Positions 16,379 through 25,399 of a DNA stretch of 54,372 nt are shown here, piece after piece. The stretch covers positions 1-54,372 of the forward strand of contig JAKLPS010000003.1 in the NCBI GenBank assembly GCA_022013695.1, given 5' to 3'. The notes beneath the pieces were generated by a model, which did not search any database, was not told the DNA's origin, and saw only the letters and a list, made by a program, of their open reading frames with translations. How positions within the stretch are numbered: the stretch's first letter is position 1; each line of letters opens with the position of its first letter. The translations under genes and the position numbers were made by a program. Source of the stretch: Weeksellaceae bacterium (GTDB lineage: Bacteria; Bacteroidota; Bacteroidia; Flavobacteriales; Weeksellaceae).

Positions 16379-18622
16379 ATGCTAAAACAATTATTAACGG
16401 TAACCGGCATTGTAGCGTCTTTGCTGATGAGTGCTCAAAAGAACTTTTGGAATGCGGTTCAAAATAAAACATCTCTGGCTAATGAGCCTTTGGTTGAAAG
16501 ACTTACGATACCCACAGAGTATAAAATCTATAAATTAAATCTGCAAGGCATCACATCCGAGCTTGCAAAAGCACCAAGCAGAGAATCTATAGACGAAAGT
16601 TTGGTTTTAAAATTCCCGACGGTGTCCGGAAAATTTATTGATTACGTGGTGAAAGAGGCGCCAGTAATGGCCCAAGAACTCTCTAAAAAATATCCGGGCA
16701 TCAACTCATATGTGGGTTACCAAAAAGAAAATCCTGAAAATAGCATCCGATTCAGCATTTCGCCTTTTGACGGGCTGAATATCATGTATTTTGACCAAGC
16801 AGAAATAAGCTATTTGGATACTTACACCTCGGATATGGGGAATTATATCATCTATAAAAGAAGTAGTCTGCCCGCCAATCCGATGAAGTTTAACTGCGAA
16901 TATGACAAGTACAATCTTCATAATCCACCTGCAGAAGAGCCTGTTTCTTTGAGAGCCCCAATCGTGAAAGATGGTCAAATGCGAAAATATCGGTTGGCTT
17001 TAGCAGGAAACTATGAATATTCCAGATATCATTTTAACAAAGCGGGTCTTTCTGGCGGCACTATACCGCAGAAAAAAGCAGCTGTACTTGCTGCAATGAA
17101 CACTTCTATGACCAGAGTAAACGGCGTCTATGAGAAGACCGTATCGCTGACGATGATAATGGTTCCAAATAATGACTTGATCATTTTCGTAGAAAATACC
17201 AATGATGGCTACACCAATGGTAACGGCGGAACAATGCTTAGTGAAAATCAAACTATTTGTGATTCGGTCATCGGTACAGCCAATTATGACATCGGGCACG
17301 TTTTCAGTACAGGCGGCGGCGGTGTTGCTTATTTGAGATCGCCTTGCAGCGGTATCAAAGCTGGCGGCGTAACGGGTCTTCCTGCTCCAGTCAATGATGC
17401 TTTCAACATAGATTATGTGGCGCACGAAATGGGACACCAGTTTGGAGGAAACCACACTTTCCGTGCTGATACTGGATCTTGCCAAGGAAACGCCAATACT
17501 TCTACAGCCGTCGAACCGGGCGGTGGCACAACGATTATGGCGTACGCTGGTATATGCTTAGCAGAAGCGGATATACAGCTTCATAGCGATCCCTATTTTC
17601 ACTCCGTGAGCGTGAATGAAATGTACAATTTCATTACCAAAAACACCGACTGTTCTGTAAAAACGCCTAATAACAATGCCGTACCCACAGCAGACGCAGG
17701 CGCAGATTACGCCATTCCCAACGGAACAGCCTTTGTTTTGACAGGAGCCGGATCTGATCCAGATGGCGATCCCGTCACTTATCTTTGGGAACAGACCGAC
17801 GTGGCATCATTGGCCAATAATCCACAACCACCAACTACCACAACAACCCTGGGAACCGTTTTCAGATCTTATTTGCCATCCCCATCTAACCAGAGATATT
17901 TCCCGACAATGGCATCAATTGCTAATAATATTTTGAACCCAACTTGGGAAGTCATTCCGACAGTAGCACGGTCATTAAACTTTTCTCTTTTGGTAAATGA
18001 TAATAAAGCGACAGGAAATCAAGCGGCAAGAGATTTAATGAAAGTGACTGTGACAGCAACCGGTCCGTTCAAAGTCACTTCCCAAACTTCTGCAGCCAAT
18101 TACGTAGGAGCAAGTCTGCTACCAGTGACTTGGGACGTTGCCGGAACGGATGCCGCTCCAATCAGCACACAAAATGTTCAAATCTTGCTCTCTTCTGATA
18201 ATGGACTGACCTACCCTACTTTGCTTGGAGAATTTCCAAATAATGGATCTGCTTCTGTGACGCTTCCCAATGAAGATAATGCCAATGCGAGAATTATGGT
18301 AAAAGCTGTCAATAATATTTATTTTGCAGTCAATTCTGCTAAATTTAATATTAATAAAATTCTTGCGGTAAATGAGGCGGCAGTGGGAAAAGGTTTTGCA
18401 ATCTATCCTAATCCAGCAAAAGGAGAAGTGAACATTTCTCTAAATAAGGCGACCAAAGGAGCAACGTATCACATCGTAGATCTATCAGGAAAATTGATTG
18501 GTAAAGGATCTTTGGACAATGAAAAAACAACACTCAATATCTCTACATTGAAAACCGGAACGTACAGAATTGTCATCGCGAATAATGGAGAAACGACCAG
18601 CAAAAATCTGATTGTAAAGTAG
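16379..18622 (+). CDS. Secreted M12B-like zinc metalloprotease with type IX secretion tail
   Basis: A 747-residue extracellular protease. A signal peptide (MLKQLLTVTGIVASLLMSAQ) and a propeptide to about residue 200 precede a reprolysin-like catalytic domain. The zinc site is HEMGHQFGGNH near 348-358, the HExxHxxGxxH form of metzincins, with a likely Met-turn at TTIMAYAG. Ig/PKD-like domains follow at about 430-660. The last 70 residues (YPNPAKGEVNISL ... TGTYRIVI ... KNLIVK) form a type-A T9SS C-terminal sorting domain, so export by the type IX system is expected. The target is unknown. It lies 114 bp after the macroglobulin gene beyond a terminator, so the two are neighbours but probably separate transcripts. 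Confidence 0.92.
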   Translation: MLKQLLTVTGIVASLLMSAQKNFWNAVQNKTSLANEPLVERLTIPTEYKIYKLNLQGITSELAKAPSRESIDESLVLKFPTVSGKFIDYVVKEAPVMAQELSKKYPGINSYVGYQKENPENSIRFSISPFDGLNIMYFDQAEISYLDTYTSDMGNYIIYKRSSLPANPMKFNCEYDKYNLHNPPAEEPVSLRAPIVKDGQMRKYRLALAGNYEYSRYHFNKAGLSGGTIPQKKAAVLAAMNTSMTRVNGVYEKTVSLTMIMVPNNDLIIFVENTNDGYTNGNGGTMLSENQTICDSVIGTANYDIGHVFSTGGGGVAYLRSPCSGIKAGGVTGLPAPVNDAFNIDYVAHEMGHQFGGNHTFRADTGSCQGNANTSTAVEPGGGTTIMAYAGICLAEADIQLHSDPYFHSVSVNEMYNFITKNTDCSVKTPNNNAVPTADAGADYAIPNGTAFVLTGAGSDPDGDPVTYLWEQTDVASLANNPQPPTTTTTLGTVFRSYLPSPSNQRYFPTMASIANNILNPTWEVIPTVARSLNFSLLVNDNKATGNQAARDLMKVTVTATGPFKVTSQTSAANYVGASLLPVTWDVAGTDAAPISTQNVQILLSSDNGLTYPTLLGEFPNNGSASVTLPNEDNANARIMVKAVNNIYFAVNSAKFNINKILAVNEAAVGKGFAIYPNPAKGEVNISLNKATKGATYHIVDLSGKLIGKGSLDNEKTTLNISTLKTGTYRIVIANNGETTSKNLIVK

Positions 18623-18647
18623 CCATTTTGTAAGCATATAAAAAAAG

Positions 18648-18676
18648 AAAAGACCAACTTGATGTTGGTCTTTTTT
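18648..18676. terminator. Bidirectional terminator
   Basis: Perfect 11-bp arms AAAAGACCAAC (18648-18658) and GTTGGTCTTTT (18664-18674) around a 5-nt loop, with T runs on both strands. It separates the convergent protease gene and the outer-membrane barrel gene. Confidence 0.85.
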
Positions 18677-18690
18677 CTGATCCGGCCTTT

Positions 18691-19290
18691 CTAAAATCCG
18701 TATTCCAAACCGATTTGCAATGCGTTGTTGCGCAATTGCTTGTCATCATTGCTCCAAGTCGTAGAACCAGATTTCTTAATGTCGGTAAAGCCGGCAACAT
18801 ACCGCGCTCCAATTGTAATATTGTTAATTCTAAAACCCACGCCTACAGCGCCTCCCAAATCAAAGCTATTGTAGTTGGAATTGTTTCTGTATTTTTTGAT
18901 GGTGACCACATCTTGCGTTTTATTACGATCACTATTTCCAATTAAAAAAGAAAACTGAGGACCCGCTTCCACAAATAATTTGGGAATGGGTTCAAACTGA
19001 AACATTATAGGCGCTGAAATATAGTCCAATCCCAGCGTGTGAGACACAGAGCCGTTATCATACTTCACGCCAAGATTGTTGTAGAGCACCTCGGGCTGGA
19101 TGCTGAAAACACTATTTACCGGCGCATGCATATAGACACCGACGTAGTAGCCAAGTTTAGCGTTGGTGTCCTCCCAACTTCTTTCTTTGCTGATTGTGGA
19201 AAGATTTGCGCCGCCTTTTACACCAAAAGACTGGGCAGAGAGCAGAGAAGTTGCAGTGATCGCCAAGACCGGAAATATTCTTTTCATCAT
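18691..19290 (-). CDS. Small outer-membrane beta-barrel protein (PorT/OMP_b-brl family)
   Basis: A 199-residue predicted barrel with signal peptide (MMKRIFPVLAITATSLLSAQ). The order is SFGVKGGANLSTIS, then YVGVYMHAPVNSVFSIQPEVLYNNLG, then FQFEPIPKLFVEAGPQFSFL, and finally a strand ending in LQIGLEYGF. This is the standard outer membrane protein beta-barrel domain common in Bacteroidota. It is a clear paralogue of the next gene upstream (19378-20013), sharing strand order and the GVNARYVAGFTDI-type segment. A second ATG three bases in is equally possible. Function unknown. Confidence 0.85.
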   Translation of the reverse strand: MMKRIFPVLAITATSLLSAQSFGVKGGANLSTISKERSWEDTNAKLGYYVGVYMHAPVNSVFSIQPEVLYNNLGVKYDNGSVSHTLGLDYISAPIMFQFEPIPKLFVEAGPQFSFLIGNSDRNKTQDVVTIKKYRNNSNYNSFDLGGAVGVGFRINNITIGARYVAGFTDIKKSGSTTWSNDDKQLRNNALQIGLEYGF

Positions 19291-19305
19291 TGTTTAATTG
19301 ATGAG

Positions 19306-19313
19306 CAAAAATA
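19306..19313 (-). promoter_or_regulatory. Probable -7 box of the 18691-19290 barrel gene
   Basis: TATTTTTG on the minus strand fits TANNTTTG and lies 15 nt upstream of the start, directly after the terminator of the preceding gene. No well-spaced -33 element is seen. Confidence 0.35.
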
Positions 19314-19324
19314 TAAAATTTAAA

Positions 19325-19355
19325 CAAAAAAAAGACCGATTCATTCGGTCTTTTT
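19325..19355 (-). terminator. Terminator of the 19378-20013 barrel gene
   Basis: Arms AAAAAGACCGA (19329-19339) and TCGGTCTTTTT (19345-19355) with a 5-nt loop, followed by T residues on the minus strand. It separates the two paralogous barrel genes, which are therefore probably transcribed independently. Confidence 0.85.
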
Positions 19356-19377
19356 ATAACATTTAGATTTGAGGGAA

Positions 19378-20013
19378 TTAGAATTTGAAATAAACGCCAC
19401 CTTGGAACGTATTATTTCTGTTTTTATTACCGTCGTTTTGCAATGAGGTATTTCCATCCTTATTAATATCTGTGAAACCCGCAACATACCGTGCATTGAC
19501 TCCAAAATTTTCTGTGATATCAAACCCTAAGCCTAATCCCAATCCAAGATTAAAGGTGTTAAAATTATCTGTATCTATTTGATTGGTAGTGCTAAAATTA
19601 CCGACTGTATCACTATCTTTTGCGCTTACCAAAAAACCAAATTCTGGTCCTGCTTCGATATAAAATTCCGGAGTCGCTCTGAATTGAAACATCACTGGAA
19701 CGGTGATATAATCTAAACTCCTTGTTGTGCTGTAAGTTGTATTCGCAAATTTACCTTCGATTTTAGATCCCATCTGGCTGTACATAACCTCAGGCTGAAT
19801 GCTAAACTGCTCGGATAAAGGGGCGTTCATAAAAAGCCCGCCGGAGAATCCTACTTTTGACTTCGTATCATCATATCCATCACCTGATAATGACGAAACG
19901 TTAACTCCTGCCTTGATACCAAATTTTGGACCCGCTGTTGATGTGGGAGTAGTTGTCTGTGCGAAAGCCAATGTTCCTGCGACTAAACCTAATCCTAAAA
20001 ATAACTTTTTCAT
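19378..20013 (-). CDS. Small outer-membrane beta-barrel protein, paralogue
   Basis: A 211-residue protein with signal peptide (MKKLFLGLGLVAGTLAFAQ), then a TTTPTS linker, then the same barrel architecture as its neighbour: KFGIKAGVNVSSLSG, GLFMNAPLSEQFSIQPEVMYSQMG, FQFRATPEFYIEAGPEFGFL, NARYVAGFTDINKDG, and a final strand GGVYFKF. The close match suggests tandem duplication and divergence. Likely an outer-membrane structural or ligand-binding barrel; the specific role is not known. Confidence 0.85.
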   Translation of the reverse strand: MKKLFLGLGLVAGTLAFAQTTTPTSTAGPKFGIKAGVNVSSLSGDGYDDTKSKVGFSGGLFMNAPLSEQFSIQPEVMYSQMGSKIEGKFANTTYSTTRSLDYITVPVMFQFRATPEFYIEAGPEFGFLVSAKDSDTVGNFSTTNQIDTDNFNTFNLGLGLGLGFDITENFGVNARYVAGFTDINKDGNTSLQNDGNKNRNNTFQGGVYFKF

Positions 20014-20164
20014 AATGTCAAATTTTAATTTTTGTTTTTACGGGAAGCATACTTTCAAATACTTTGCCAAAAAAATAAAAATAAAGAATAAATCTTTATG
20101 GTATTGACTTAATATTTTATTTTTCAGATACTTAAACACATCATCTTAAAATTATAAATTTTTA

Positions 20165-21205
20165 TTAATTAAGAGTTTTATAGAAATCCAAAGTCAAATG
20201 GATCTGCTCCGGATGCAATTTCTGATCATAAAGACACGTTCCGAGGCCATTAATTAATGAGAAATTGATATTGCCATCCAGATTTTTTTTGTCATTAAAC
20301 ATGAGATTAATAATATCTTCATTCTTAAACTCGGCTATATCGATGTACGGAAAAAACCTTTGGATCTTGGAGATGACAGTAGATGAGTGCTCTACATCGA
20401 TTAATCTGGCCAAAAAAGCGAGATGGGTTTCGCAGATCATTCCCAGCGCAACCGCCTCTCCGTGCAGGATCAAATTGCCTTTCTGAAGAAAAAGACTTTC
20501 GACTGCGTGACCAATCGTGTGGCCAAAATTCAGAATCTTGCGGACATTTTCTTCTTTGAAATCCTTTGTCACCACCTCATTTTTAATCGCCATACTTCGG
20601 CTGATGAGCGGAGCAAGTAGTTCCGGCGAAATTTTATTCAATGAACTGAGTGCTACCCAATGATCAGCATCTGCAATCAGACCGTGCTTCAGCATTTCTG
20701 CAAAACCACTTCTCAGTTCCTCAAACTTCAAGGTTTCAAGGAATTTGGGAAATAAAAAAATGCCTTCCGGCAGTGCAAAAGTCCCGATGATATTCTTAAG
20801 AAATTGATGATCGATTCCGGTTTTTCCGCCGATGGACGCATCGCACATCGCCAGCAAAGTGGTGGGAATATTAATGAATTTGAAACCTCTTTTGTAAGTT
20901 GACGCCACAAAACCGCCCATATCCGTCACTACTCCACCGCCAAGATTGATTAATAAAGATTTTCTATCTGCCTCCATTTCTGAAAAAATCTCCCAAAGTT
21001 GAGTTGCTGTTCCAATGTTTTTGTTTTCTTCGCCAGCTTCGATTTCGATGATCTCGAATGGCGCATCGGTTTCCAAATTCGGGAGCAGCATCGGCAAACA
21101 ATAGCCGTGCGTATTTTCATCTACCAGAATGAAAATCTTGCTTGGCCGCAGCTGAGCGATATATTGGTTCAGAGCGCCAAAATCCTGATCAAGTTCCTGT
21201 ATCAT
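20165..21205 (-). CDS. aroB: 3-dehydroquinate synthase
   Basis: Cytoplasmic NAD- and metal-dependent enzyme converting DAHP to 3-dehydroquinate in the shikimate pathway, 346 residues. Typical motifs are NLGGGVVTDMGGFVASTYKRGF (about 88-110), PTTLLAMCDASIGGKTGID (about 115-133), and the zinc-ligand region LNFGHTIGHAVE (about 226-237) with HGEAVALGM downstream. It is slightly shorter than the E. coli enzyme but complete. Confidence 0.97.
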   Translation of the reverse strand: MIQELDQDFGALNQYIAQLRPSKIFILVDENTHGYCLPMLLPNLETDAPFEIIEIEAGEENKNIGTATQLWEIFSEMEADRKSLLINLGGGVVTDMGGFVASTYKRGFKFINIPTTLLAMCDASIGGKTGIDHQFLKNIIGTFALPEGIFLFPKFLETLKFEELRSGFAEMLKHGLIADADHWVALSSLNKISPELLAPLISRSMAIKNEVVTKDFKEENVRKILNFGHTIGHAVESLFLQKGNLILHGEAVALGMICETHLAFLARLIDVEHSSTVISKIQRFFPYIDIAEFKNEDIINLMFNDKKNLDGNINFSLINGLGTCLYDQKLHPEQIHLTLDFYKTLN

Positions 21206-21219
21206 AACTAGTATTTTAA

Positions 21220-21246
21220 CAAAAATAAAAACAAATTAATTAGCAA
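21220..21246 (-). promoter_or_regulatory. Candidate promoter of aroB
   Basis: TTG (21246-21244) and TATTTTTG (21227-21220) on the minus strand with a 16-nt spacer, one short of the usual 17-23 range. It lies 15 nt before the aroB start. Confidence 0.4.
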
Positions 21247-21282
21247 TTTTAATTATTTGAAGATTAATTTTCATCAACCACA

Positions 21283-21315
21283 AAAAAAGAGAAGCATTGG
21301 CAGCTTCTCTTTTTC
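21283..21315 (-). terminator. Terminator of lpd
   Basis: Arms AGAGAAGC (21288-21295) and GCTTCTCT (21303-21310), 7-nt loop, with a T run on the minus strand. It lies 28 bp after the lpd stop codon. Confidence 0.85.
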
Positions 21316-21337
21316 TAAGAATCTATAAATTGGATGA

Positions 21338-22741
21338 TTACATATGGATCGACCTCTTTCCGGTCGCATCCAAAGCAGCTTCTTTCACTGCTTCTGCGTA
21401 AGTTGGATGTGCGTGGGAACTTCTTGCGATGTCTTCTGCACTAGCGCGGAACTCCATTGCGATAACGCCTTCTGCAACCAAATCCGCAGCTCTTGCTCCA
21501 ATCATATGGAAACCTAAAACTTCGTCTGTTTTTTCGTCAGCGATGATTTTTACAAATCCGTCTGTGTCGCCACTTGCACGGCTTCTTCCCAAAGCTCTCA
21601 TTGGGAAACTTCCTACTTTATAAGCCACGCCTTCTTCTTTCAGTTGCTCTTCTGTTTTACCAACGCCTGCAACTTCCGGCCAGGTGTAAACAACGCCAGG
21701 AATCAGGTTATAATTGATGTGAGGTTTCTGTCCGGCCAAGATCTCAGCAACCAAAGTCCCTTCCTCTTCTGCTTTGTGAGCCAACATTGCACCTTTGATT
21801 ACATCACCGATTGCATAGATATTAGAAACATTGGTCTGTAGATGATCGTTGGTTTTCACTCTTCCCCTTTCGTCAAGTTCTACGCCAGCTTTTTCCAGTC
21901 CAAGTCCGTCTGTGTAAGGTTTTCTTCCCACAGAAACTAAAACGTAATCACCTTCGAAGTTTACTTCTTCGCCTTTTTTATTTTTGGCAGTCACTTTTAC
22001 AGAATCTCCGTTTCTCTCAACAGCCGAAACAGCTGTAGAAAGTTCGAATTTCATGCCTTGTTTTCTAAGAACTTTTTGCAATTCCTTAGACAAACTTCCG
22101 TCCATTCCCGGGATGATTTTATCCATAAACTCAACAACAGTTACCTGAGAACCCAGTCTCAAATAAACAGAACCAAGTTCCAGACCGATAACTCCACCAC
22201 CAATTACAACCAAATGTTTCGGAATTTCTTTCAGATTCAAAGCTTCTGTTGAAGTGATGATTCTTTCTTTATCAAGGTTGATGAAAGGCAGGCTGGATGG
22301 TTTGGAACCCGTGGCGATAATGATGTATTTGGAGTCGATCAGTTCCGAAGAACCGTCGTTTTTAGAAACTTTGATCTGGGTTGCCGATTCGAAACTACCC
22401 ACGCCTTCAAAAACAGTGATTTTGTTTTTGTCCATCAAAAAGTTGATGCCCTTGGTCGTTTGATCCACCACTTCATTTTTGCGGGCAATCATTTTTGCGA
22501 GATCGACGGTTGGCTCATTGATGAGGATGCCGTGATTGGCAAAGTCGTGCTTGGCTTTTTCGAAATGTTCAGAGCTGTCCAGCAAAGCTTTTGAAGGAAT
22601 ACATCCCACATTAAGACAAGTCCCGCCCAAGGTAGGATATTTCTCGATAATTGCTGTTTTGAAACCCAATTGGGCAGCGCGGATTGCCGCCACATAGCCG
22701 CCGGGACCAGAACCGATAATGGTTACATCAAATTGACTCAT
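21338..22741 (-). CDS. lpdA: Dihydrolipoyl dehydrogenase
   Basis: FAD-dependent E3 component of 2-oxoacid dehydrogenase complexes, 467 residues, reoxidising dihydrolipoamide with NAD+. It has the FAD-binding GSGPGGYVAAIRAAQLG, the redox-active disulfide in GGTCLNVGCIPSKALL (about residues 40-55), the NAD-binding VIGGGVIGLELGSVYLRLG, and the C-terminal interface motif HAHPTYAEAVKEAAL with the catalytic His. No E1/E2 genes are adjacent, as is usual for a shared E3. Divergent from the yggS-type gene. Confidence 0.97.
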   Translation of the reverse strand: MSQFDVTIIGSGPGGYVAAIRAAQLGFKTAIIEKYPTLGGTCLNVGCIPSKALLDSSEHFEKAKHDFANHGILINEPTVDLAKMIARKNEVVDQTTKGINFLMDKNKITVFEGVGSFESATQIKVSKNDGSSELIDSKYIIIATGSKPSSLPFINLDKERIITSTEALNLKEIPKHLVVIGGGVIGLELGSVYLRLGSQVTVVEFMDKIIPGMDGSLSKELQKVLRKQGMKFELSTAVSAVERNGDSVKVTAKNKKGEEVNFEGDYVLVSVGRKPYTDGLGLEKAGVELDERGRVKTNDHLQTNVSNIYAIGDVIKGAMLAHKAEEEGTLVAEILAGQKPHINYNLIPGVVYTWPEVAGVGKTEEQLKEEGVAYKVGSFPMRALGRSRASGDTDGFVKIIADEKTDEVLGFHMIGARAADLVAEGVIAMEFRASAEDIARSSHAHPTYAEAVKEAALDATGKRSIHM

Positions 22742-22775
22742 ATATTTTGAATATTAATTCGAATAAAAATTTCCT

Positions 22776-22783
22776 CAAATTTA
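22776..22783 (-). promoter_or_regulatory. Probable -7 box of lpdA
   Basis: TAAATTTG on the minus strand fits TANNTTTG, 34 nt before the lpd start. The -33 element is not clear. Confidence 0.4.
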
Positions 22784-22811
22784 CGAATTTTAGAACAATT
22801 CGGGAGCTGGT

Positions 22812-22840
22812 TTTGTTAAGATAATTAATGATTACTTTTG
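22812..22840 (+). promoter_or_regulatory. Consensus promoter of the YggS-family gene
   Basis: TTTG (22812-22815), a 17-nt spacer, then TACTTTTG (22833-22840), an exact fit to TTTG-N17-TANNTTTG. Expected start of transcription near 22847, giving a leader of about 19 nt. Confidence 0.7.
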
Positions 22841-22865
22841 CATTATATTACAAAATCGTATAGCA

Positions 22866-23528
22866 ATGTCACTCCAATCAAATTATCAACATATCCTTTC
22901 CCTGCTTCCCGAAAATGTAAAACTGGTAGCGGTTTCCAAAACTAATCCAGCTGACAAGATCAAAGAATTATATGACTTGGGACAACGTGCTTTTGGCGAA
23001 AACAAGGTTCAGGAATTACTGGAGAAACAAATCGTTCTTCCAAACGATATTGAGTGGCATTTGATAGGACACCTTCAAACCAATAAAGTGAAATTTGTAG
23101 CCGGTTTTATATCAATGATAGAAAGTGTTGACAGCGAAAAAGTTTTAAAGGAAATTGATAAAGAAGCTCTTAAAAACAATCGCAAAATCAATGTTTTGCT
23201 TGAGGTGAAAATCGCGAAAGAAGAAACGAAATTTGGATTGACAGCTGATGAAGCCAAAGATATTTTCAACAATTATTTAAAAGGAAATTATCCAAATATC
23301 GAGATCAAAGGCTTAATGGGAATGGCGAGTTTTGGGGAAGATGAAACTCAAATCCGTGAAGAATTCGGCGTTTTGAAACAGCTTTTTAATGAACTTTCTG
23401 AACAGATACCATTAGAAACTTTATCAATGGGAATGAGCGGCGATTTTCTTTTGGCCATAGAAAGTGGTTCTAATTCTGTGCGAGTTGGATCAGCGATTTT
23501 TGGAGAAAGAAATTATGCATTAAACTAA
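22866..23528 (+). CDS. YggS-family pyridoxal-phosphate homeostasis protein
   Basis: A 220-residue single-domain PLP-binding TIM-barrel protein. The PLP lysine is in VKLVAVSKTNPADKI (about residue 26). GQRAFGENKVQELLEK and EWHLIGHLQTNKVKF are the family's signature blocks, and the phosphate-binding end is MGMSGDFLLAIESGSNSVRVGSAIFGER. Members buffer PLP and affect amino-acid metabolism; no enzyme activity is established. Its last 9 bases overlap the 3' end of the convergent glycosyltransferase gene. Confidence 0.93.
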   Translation: MSLQSNYQHILSLLPENVKLVAVSKTNPADKIKELYDLGQRAFGENKVQELLEKQIVLPNDIEWHLIGHLQTNKVKFVAGFISMIESVDSEKVLKEIDKEALKNNRKINVLLEVKIAKEETKFGLTADEAKDIFNNYLKGNYPNIEIKGLMGMASFGEDETQIREEFGVLKQLFNELSEQIPLETLSMGMSGDFLLAIESGSNSVRVGSAIFGERNYALN

Positions 23529-24614
23529 ACTTTCGTAAACCTTCATCAGATCTTTCGCAATCACGTCGTCATTGAATTTCTGAACAAATTGCAACCCTTT
23601 TTCCGCACGTCTTTTTCGTTCCGATTCGTTTTCCCAGAGAAACTTGATTTTGGATCTGATATCAGCGATATTTTTGGGATCGACGTAAACAGAATCGGAG
23701 CCGCCAGCTTCGGGAAGACAACTAGAATTGCTCGTAATGACGGCCGTTTCCGAAAATAATGCTTCTATCACGGGAATTCCAAAACCCTCGAAAAAACTGG
23801 CATAGACAAAAATATCGGCCAGCCTGTAAATCGCCGCCAACTCTTCCATCGAAACGCCTTCCAGAAACTGAACTTCCACTTTATTCTGTCGAATTTCCTT
23901 TTGCAAAAGTTTGAAATATTTCTTTTTCTTACCGCCTACAACCACCAGCGGAATCTCGGTGCCCTCCAGAGATTTTATAACGTTCAGAAGGTTTTTTCTG
24001 GGCTCAATAGTTCCAACATTCAAGATGAAATTTTCCGGAAGATTGAATTTTTCTTTGATTTGATCAAGAAATTCCGGCAGTTGTTTTTCTTTGAAACTGG
24101 CGTGGCAACCTTGATAAACCACCTCAATTTTGCTTTCTTGCACTCTCAGGAAATCTACAATATCGCGTTTTGTCTGCTCAGAAATGGCGATAATTTTATC
24201 AGCAGCAAATGCCGCTCTTTGGAATTTCCAGAAATGGATTTTTCGGTCGATCCAAGTGTAATATTGCGGAAATCTTTCGAAGATCAAGTCGTGAATTGTC
24301 ACCACTTTCTTGATGGCTTTTTTGTTCCATCTCAAAGGCAACTCTCCGGACAAACCGTGGAAGATATCAGCCCCGATATTTTGCGCATCTTTTCCCATTT
24401 TGAACTGCCTAGACAAGGTTCCTTTGGAAGTTTGGACGTGCGAAACATTCGGGAGTTTCAACAATTCATTCCCTTTTTCCGAGGTTTTCTTACTGATCAA
24501 AACATATTGATTTTCCGGATATATCTTCGAAAGAATCCTCACTAGATCGCGGGAATAGTTTCCCAAACCCGATGTGCTGGAAAAAATCCGCTTGGCGTCG
24601 TAGGCTATTTTCAT
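23520..24614 (-). CDS. Glycosyltransferase family 4 protein
   Basis: GT-B fold glycosyltransferase, 364 residues. N-terminal half KIAYDAKRIFSSTSGLGNYSRDL is the usual acceptor-domain start. The C-terminal donor domain has NVGTIEPRKNLLNVIKSLE (about 217-235) and the E-x7-E motif region ASFFEGFGIPVIEALFSETAVITSN (about 272-296). Likely adds a sugar to a cell-surface glycan; donor and acceptor unknown. Last gene of a four-gene overlapping operon; its ATG overlaps the TGA of the deacetylase gene by one base (TGATG). Confidence 0.9.
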   Translation of the reverse strand: MKIAYDAKRIFSSTSGLGNYSRDLVRILSKIYPENQYVLISKKTSEKGNELLKLPNVSHVQTSKGTLSRQFKMGKDAQNIGADIFHGLSGELPLRWNKKAIKKVVTIHDLIFERFPQYYTWIDRKIHFWKFQRAAFAADKIIAISEQTKRDIVDFLRVQESKIEVVYQGCHASFKEKQLPEFLDQIKEKFNLPENFILNVGTIEPRKNLLNVIKSLEGTEIPLVVVGGKKKKYFKLLQKEIRQNKVEVQFLEGVSMEELAAIYRLADIFVYASFFEGFGIPVIEALFSETAVITSNSSCLPEAGGSDSVYVDPKNIADIRSKIKFLWENESERKRRAEKGLQFVQKFNDDVIAKDLMKVYESLV

Positions 24615-25399
24615 CAGCTATTTTTTAGGTTTAGATCGTTCAGGAAATCAGCAATTGTACCAAATTGATAATGGTTGTTCTTGGCCCAAACTATAAAATT
24701 TTCGAACCGATTTTCCATTTGAATGCCTGTTTTCCTGAAGGTGTATGCTGGTAATTTATATTTGGGATCAGAAATATTTGAAAACTCCCACGGATGAAAA
24801 TAAATATTTAAAAAACCCGTGGATTCAATCGATAATTTGCTCAGAAATCGGTAAAACCAAATTGGAAAGTTGTGAAAACTTAACCAAAACAAAGGAATTC
24901 TAAATGATGTGGCAACGGAAGCTGGAAATTGCAAAACTTTTCCCTGCCAAAAAGCTTTTCTGCTAACTTTGAAGTTATTGTATCGCCCAGGAAGCCAAGT
25001 AGGATTGATGGAAGAATTGTAAAAATAACCAGCTTCTGCGACGGCATTTTGAGAGACTGGACTCATTCTCGGCATTCTTAAACCAACCACTTTGGTATGG
25101 AATAATTGTTCTAATTTTTGCTTTGATTCTGCCAGATGTTTTTCTTTGAAATCAGAATGAAACCACGTGTGAGAAGCCAATTCGTGACCCTGAGATAATA
25201 ATTCCTTAATTAAATCTTTATTTTCTTCTGCAAAAATCACGGTGGAGAAAAATGTGGCTTTGATCTCGTGTTTTTTCAGAATCGGCAGAATCTGCTGCAG
25301 GCCTTGCCTAGAAATGGAAATCTGCTCGTCAAAACGGATCTCGCCCTCATATTCCAAGGGCATATCGAATTCTTCTATGTCGAATGAAAGTAATATCAT
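24614..25399 (-). CDS. Polysaccharide deacetylase family protein
   Basis: NodB-homology (CE4) domain protein, 261 residues. It has the metal-binding Asp in LSFDIEEFDMP (about 4-14), the HxxxxH ligands as SHTWFHSDF (about 76-84), and the RMPRMSP motif that corresponds to the R-x-P loop. This DUF3473-like subgroup is often found in exopolysaccharide clusters. It probably removes N-acetyl groups from a lipid-linked or surface glycan. It directly abuts the GT2 gene (TAA then ATG) and overlaps the GT4 gene. Confidence 0.87.
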   Translation of the reverse strand: MILLSFDIEEFDMPLEYEGEIRFDEQISISRQGLQQILPILKKHEIKATFFSTVIFAEENKDLIKELLSQGHELASHTWFHSDFKEKHLAESKQKLEQLFHTKVVGLRMPRMSPVSQNAVAEAGYFYNSSINPTWLPGRYNNFKVSRKAFWQGKVLQFPASVATSFRIPLFWLSFHNFPIWFYRFLSKLSIESTGFLNIYFHPWEFSNISDPKYKLPAYTFRKTGIQMENRFENFIVWAKNNHYQFGTIADFLNDLNLKNS

